64,000 nucleotides of DNA from Seiridium cupressi (taxonomy: Eukaryota; Ascomycota; Sordariomycetes; Amphisphaeriales; Sporocadaceae), in the NCBI GenBank assembly GCA_036674765.1, contig JARVKI010000072.1:1-64000 (forward strand), read 5' to 3'. Positions 59,116-64,000 of this stretch are shown here, in pieces. Every line of letters starts with the position of its first letter. Positions within the stretch are counted from its first letter, which is position 1. The notes beneath the pieces are model-generated. The model was not told the DNA's origin. It ran no database searches and saw only the letters and a list, made by a program, of their open reading frames with translations. The position numbers and the translations under genes were made by a program.

Positions 59116-59674
59116 AGCGTTCGTACTCCTTGCGCTCAGAGAAGTTGTAGTCGTCGAATCGGAATGGGGAAATTCGGTGTCCGTGAGAGGAGAGGTTGAC
59201 CACTCGAGAGTTGTCTCCGACCGCCACAAGTCTTGGCACCAGCAGGTTGGTCAGAAGGAAATGGCCCACGTGGTTTGCTGAGAGTTGAAGCTCGATCCCG
59301 TGTTTGTCCTTTGAATAATTTCGAATGGCCATCACCCTCGCGTTGTTGATGATAACATCGATCTTCTGTACGGCTTTGTCGATGGTGGCCGCGGCGGCCC
59401 CGACGGAATCTTGGTCGGACAAATCGCACTAAACCAGCGTAACTTTGACGGCAGGGTTTTCGGTCTTGATTTGGTCCACTACCGGTTGTACATTGCGTAC
59501 CGTACGCGAAACCAGTATAATATGGGCTGGGCCAGCTTTGGACAAGTACAATGCGGTCGAGCCGCCAAGACCCTGAGCTCCGGCGTCTGTGATGAGGAAT
59601 ATGCGACCGGCCACCCGGGACCTGAAGTTGTCGATCACTTCCTCGCTTGAAGTATCCACGTTGAATTTTGGCAT
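59069..59674 (-). pseudogene. Truncated short-chain dehydrogenase/reductase
   Basis: Frame begins MPKFNVDTSSEEVIDNF, then GRIFLITDAGAQGLGG, where the nucleotide-binding TGAxxGLG motif has Asp for the first Gly. TAG at 59431-59429 interrupts, then CDLSDQDSV and IDVIINNARVMA, where the NNAG motif has Arg for Gly, and NHVGHFLLTNLL. After VVNLSSHGHRISPF and ERFSAYGQ the family sequence ends: the expected KTAN helix and C-terminal third are missing, and a stop follows at 59071-59069. A nonsense codon, two altered cofactor residues and loss of the 3' end make it a pseudogene. The 3' break coincides with the end of the convergent bZIP-like gene. Confidence 0.8.
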
Positions 59675-61405
59675 CTTTGTGAGAGGTTGTGCTGTAATTG
59701 TGAAGTAAATGAATTATTGATGTTGTCTTATACACACACATGTTTGCTGGGCGGAACACATTGGGCAACAGGAAATAATGTGAGGGCAAGAGTTGTCGCT
59801 CTTATAGTGACCAAAATCGTTCCTTTTAAATCGAGTCGGATTTTAGCATTACGGTGTTAGCAAGATAAACCCGTAGCTGGCAGCTGTTAATATTTATGAT
59901 ATAGTTGAAGATACCATCTTCAGCGTGTTGAAAGCTGATACGCCTGACATTTGCCGAGCCATGTCAGTCCGCAGAATCTTCTGGTGCGAGCCGGATGTAC
60001 TCGTGGCTATTGATCTGCTCCGGGCCACAAGTCCCCTGAAAGTGTCTTTATCAGTTGATGCCGACTGGTTTGGGGATGCAGACTCTCCGAATTTAGGTAG
60101 ATACAGTGCCCGGAAGTGCAAAATAGCCTCTGTTCGATACGGTGATACCTCTTTAAACTTAAGAATCTCCACATATGTAGCATCCCGGGATTAAGCGCTG
60201 CCAATCCGTGCGAAACATGATTTGTTGGACCTTATTAGCAACTCGCATATAGTATTATTAGCCTAGGTAAGACCATAGTGGTACCGTCGTCGCTCTGTAG
60301 CGTAAGCTGAAAACGGTCCTAGCTTGGCGAACCCGTGGAATCTCGGGTTCCGTCTCAAACTACCTGATATTATCTAAGAGAGCAGAGCGGACGGGATTAT
60401 GAGCTCTCTAGAGTGTATGGTCGTACGCAATTAGTAATCTCAGCGAGCTAACGATATATGTATAATTTACTCAAAATGACATGAGACTAAATTGATATCA
60501 GCTTCAAGTACTCCAGTATTCGTGGGTGTTTATGTGAAGTCAATGATTGGAAAAGGATCGTAACATGATAGGTATTAAAGTCTCCTTTAAAGTCAGTTGA
60601 CTGGCTAGACTGATAACGACTCATGAGGTTCCGCTCCAATCAGTATTACAATGTTTATTATATTGCTCTTCATACCGCAAACTACTGTAGTATGGATTGG
60701 TCAGAAATAATGAAGGCTTCTATGATACGTTGTGTGGGTCCTGGTATACCGAGAGCTTATCGTTTATTACAAGCAAAAGTGGTGATATTAAGGCGTCATA
60801 TAAAATTCATCAGTCCACTGTGCACGATGAATCAGCAACGCATCACACCTCAAGAGGCTCTTGGATTGCAAAGCACAAAACAGTCTCGAACGTGAAAAGA
60901 TCCTTCCCAATCATTTTATACACAGCATCGGCTACTTATTTATTTACAGTAACCGGACAGATTACACAGGCGCAACAAGTCCTGTGCCGATGCCTCAACG
61001 TCATGATTAAAGCGATACGCCAGACGACCGCCAGCCCTAGTGCCAACCCGAAAACGCGATGCTACACCAATCCCTCTAGATGTCGTACGATCTATTAATA
61101 CACGTTCGTACCGCGCCCCCCTCCATCCCAGCTCCAGGACGCGAGCATCCAGACAAGGGGCGGCTCAAACTAGCGCATCGTCAATGTTGTTAGAGAAATG
61201 TCTATCGTCGTAATTTGATGCAGGTCCACCCGATTCCCTTCCTCAGGGGAACAAGGCGGAAATTTAGTAAGACAGGAAGAGGAGAAGTTTGGAGATTTCG
61301 TATGTGCGGTCAATCGAGATTCGCCGCAAACATCCGATAGCAGCGCAGAGCGTCGAAGTATCGGCTGCAGGCCACCATCGGCTCATTTAAAGCCCCTTGA
61401 GAGGT
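59675..61405. other. AT-rich intergenic, 1.7 kb
   Basis: Between the dehydrogenase pseudogene and TOM40. The small overlapping frames at about 59.9-60.2 and 60.6-61.1 kb have no domain. The left part is AT-rich and could hold decayed sequence; the last 300 bp is probably the TOM40 3' region. Confidence 0.5.
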
Positions 61406-62625
61406 TTAGAAGGGGATGTTGGGCGACGTAGCACCCATAGTCTCTGACTGCTCTTGCAGCTCTTCTCCGCCAGCCTCGATTGTGATACCCAGACCAACCT
61501 TGGCTTGTTGCTACGATGATATTAGAAGTGGCCCATGTTGACAACCAAGGATCGAGAGAAACTCACAGTAGCATGATCAATATCAGCGCCGAAAGACATA
61601 GTGACAGGGGGTGCAACTCGCTTCTCGAGCAAGCAGCTCAGCTTGCCCTTGGAATCGACTTGGGCGCGGAAAGTAGACATGCGGAAGTCGTATTTGGCAC
61701 CAACGGTGGTGATGCCCTCCTTCTGGATGCCGCCCATCATTCCACCAGCACCGCTGGGGACAAGCTGGAGAGTCAGGTCAACACCAGCCTGCACCTTCTC
61801 CGAAATGCGCCGCCAGTAGGTGGCATTCAAGGCACCTTGCGCATGCAGCTGTGCTGTAGCAATCCAATCGTCGGACTTGTATTTACCGGCAAACGACATG
61901 GCTGCCTCGGGTGGTTGGTTGAGGGCAGCGCGCTGCCAGACGGTCTCCATGCCAAGGGCAAGCTTCCTGGTGATGGACTGGAAGTGTCTCGCGATGAAGA
62001 TACCAGTCAATCCGCCCTCAATGTAAGATGGGTTCAGCATGGTCAAGTTTGAGGTGAAATCAGCACCGGTATATTCGTGCTCCATCTGGGCCATGTCTTG
62101 AGACCCTATCTGGAACTGACACTTGGAGACGAGCGAAGGTGCCCATCGGTAGTTGAATCTCGTCGATAGCGAACCATCGCTGTCCATACTTCCTTGTAAG
62201 AAGACCTGACAAGTGCACACATGTCAGCCACATGGGTGTGACGGGAGCAGGCTGCCAGCCGCGGGTATATTTTGCACGCGGGCACACGGGCGGCGAGGGC
62301 TTACCTTGTTTGTACCATATAGAGCGGCGAATGCATAAGGCTGCATCCGCTCGCCCATAGCAAACTGATGCGACACCTGGAAGAGCGGAGATAGACTGAA
62401 GGCCTTGGTGAGATCTGCTCTTAAGCCGGTGTGCATGTAGTTGGTCAGGAAGACATCACGCTGGACCTCCTTTGCGACACCCTCAATGGAGCCCGGGTTG
62501 GTCAGGCCCAGCTTCGCGCGCCGTTCCGAGAAGGCATTGTAGGCACTCGAGAGGCTGCGTGCAATGGGGTTGTCGGTAAGTGGCCCGAAGGACGAGGAGG
62601 GTGCTGTCGAAAGCTCGAACGCCAT
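61406..62625 (-). CDS. tom40: Mitochondrial import channel Tom40
   Basis: Beta-barrel pore of the TOM complex in the outer mitochondrial membrane, through which nearly all precursor proteins enter. Three exons (62625-62305, 62205-61567, 61510-61406) give 354 aa. Introns of 99 and 56 nt have GTAAGC and GTGAGT donors. The Tom40 series of blocks is present: [92 protein letters not shown] and [10 protein letters not shown]. The C-terminal strand reads FGADIDH, then [13 protein letters not shown], and the protein ends NIPF. The start at MAFELS was chosen because the upstream extension lacks an ATG. Intact. Confidence 0.97.
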
Positions 62626-63612
62626 TGTGCCGGGCGTGGAGGATCGCGACGCTTCGTATGAGGAGTATTGGGATGAGAGATGCTCAGAGCTCAGGGCTGG
62701 CAGGTCTGAGGATGGCACTGCAGGTTACGGAGTGCGGTCGCGATGGCGTTGGGCTGTGGGCGAGTTGTCGCTGTCGCAAGGAGTAGGGAGGCTAAGAGGC
62801 CGAAATGGATTTTTTGAGAGCTTCCAAGCTCCGTCGTCACGATTGATGAGATCAAAATTTCTTTGGCAAGGATCCCAGCGGGCCCCGTGCTCCCAAAAGA
62901 GGACCAGGCGACAAAGGGCAAGGCGAGGACATTTGAGCGCGCTAAGTAGTCGGGGGACGTACCAACTACACTGGGCATGGATTCCTTAATTGGCTGGCTG
63001 GCTGCTAGCCGAACCTTGGAGGCCACGCCCTCCTCGGTCATTCAGTTCCGTAATCCACGCCCGAGCAGACGAACAACGCCGCCAAGGCCTTGCAATGCGC
63101 ATAGACGAGAGGATCCAGAGAATGTATATAATCACCACAAGTCTTTCATCGCACCTTGCATGGCAGTAGACTGGATGCAATATACCGCGTGCCTCGCCAG
63201 CCTGTGCTGTGACCAAGTTTGCGTGCGCCCGGCCCGTCTCCAGTTAGCGACTCATATTAGCAGATATTGCTGCATATACCGATACTAGCCATGCAAGTGG
63301 CCGATATCTTGGGATCCAGCCTTCCAAGCCGCAATTATGTCATATCTTCGTGCAACCCCGACGAGATAACTGAACCTTGAGAGCGCACAACGGTTCACCA
63401 GTCTGCAATCTAGACTCGAGACCCAGAGACCCCTCGATGAGCACAGATCACCTCATTCCTCCTGCTGGTCCCGCTTATACACAACACCTATCCTCCGTTG
63501 GGCACAGAGCGCCCGCATCCCTCAGCCCTTTACAATTTTTGTTGCAGGGATTGAATTGGGCCAGTTCCAAATCCAGATTTTTGGAAGTTCCGTTATATCT
63601 AGGTACCTAGGT
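62626..63612. other. TOM40 promoter side and unassigned sequence
   Basis: About 1 kb upstream of TOM40. Several short overlapping frames exist on both strands; none shows a domain. Confidence 0.5.
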
Positions 63613-64000
63613 AATCTTTTACGACAGGTTTGGCACAGTCAGATCAATCCGCCAAACCTTGCTGACGACTTTCCTCTCCATCTTATCGCCAGGCCTTGGC
63701 TGCCGAGAATCTGCTGCGGCTTCACGGCTACCCGAGTTTCGTCGTCTTTGGCTTTCTCAGACTGGCACCTATTTACTTGAGAGCGCAGGGTTCACACGGG
63801 GATTTGGGAACGCTGTGATTGACGAAACTAATCATTTGCTTGCGACTAGAGTCTTGCATCGCTCAATACTGTCCCCTGAGGTCTATCGTACACTGCACCG
63901 CTGGACCGTCTTGCCGGAGGATTTTGCCTCCTGTGTAGCTGCGGCGGTCGGATATATATTGGTGACGACTCTGCACTCGACCTCGTTGTCGTTTCGAACG
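63613..64000 (+). other. Open frame running off the right edge, unassigned
   Basis: After a TAG near 63609-63611, one plus-strand frame stays open to the end of the window (about 129 codons) without an ATG. It has protein-like stretches such as LSQTGTYLLESAGFTRGFGN and LHRWTVLPEDFASCVAAAVGYILV. It could be an internal exon of a gene continuing beyond the window (CCTAG acceptor nearby), or chance. Family not recognised. Confidence 0.2.

Overview
The window is nuclear DNA of a filamentous ascomycete (Pezizomycotina, most likely a Sordariomycete). Nearly every gene is split by short spliceosomal introns (about 47-180 nt, GTATGT/GTAAGT-type donors, CTRAC-like branch points). The gene content is eukaryotic, with fungal markers such as a GRG-1/CCG-1 stress peptide, a KNR4/SMI1 cell-wall regulator and an AZF1-like zinc-finger factor. 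Gene models were joined by eye from frames and splice signals. No similarity search, composition count or transcript data was available.

Layout. 1-11.2 kb: DNA polymerase delta catalytic subunit, ribosomal protein L38, a five-exon trypsin-like protease gene carrying an in-frame TAG, a decayed reading frame, and the stress gene grg-1 with a cluster of CCCCT stress elements upstream. 14-19.5 kb: an unknown membrane-anchored protein, a mitochondrial FLX1-type carrier, the tiny four-exon TOM7 gene, and a divergent SF3b4/Hsh49 splicing factor. 19.5-29.6 kb: a 10-kb stretch with no gene I can recognise, ending at an AZF1-like four-finger transcription factor. 34.7-44 kb: URM1, two unknown fungal proteins, VPS68 and KNR4/SMI1. 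48-55.3 kb: exocyst subunit SEC8, a secreted histidine acid phosphatase with two CACGTG boxes upstream, and an acyl-protein-thioesterase-like protein that has lost its nucleophile. 55.3-61 kb: an island of broken metabolic genes (an NAD-dependent epimerase/reductase and a short-chain dehydrogenase) flanking a bZIP-like regulator whose 3' end overlaps the broken dehydrogenase. 61.4-62.6 kb: TOM40. The last 1.4 kb is unassigned.

Functionally this is mostly a housekeeping segment: replication, translation, splicing, mitochondrial import (TOM7 and TOM40), tRNA thiolation (URM1), vesicle traffic (SEC8, VPS68) and wall signalling. Accessory or decaying patches sit at about 8.5-10 kb and 55-61 kb. 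Several nonsense codons in those patches are TAG/TAA where CAG/CAA would be expected. This would suit repeat-induced point mutation (RIP) or relaxed selection, but it was not tested statistically. I see no CRISPR array, rRNA, convincing tRNA or intact transposon.
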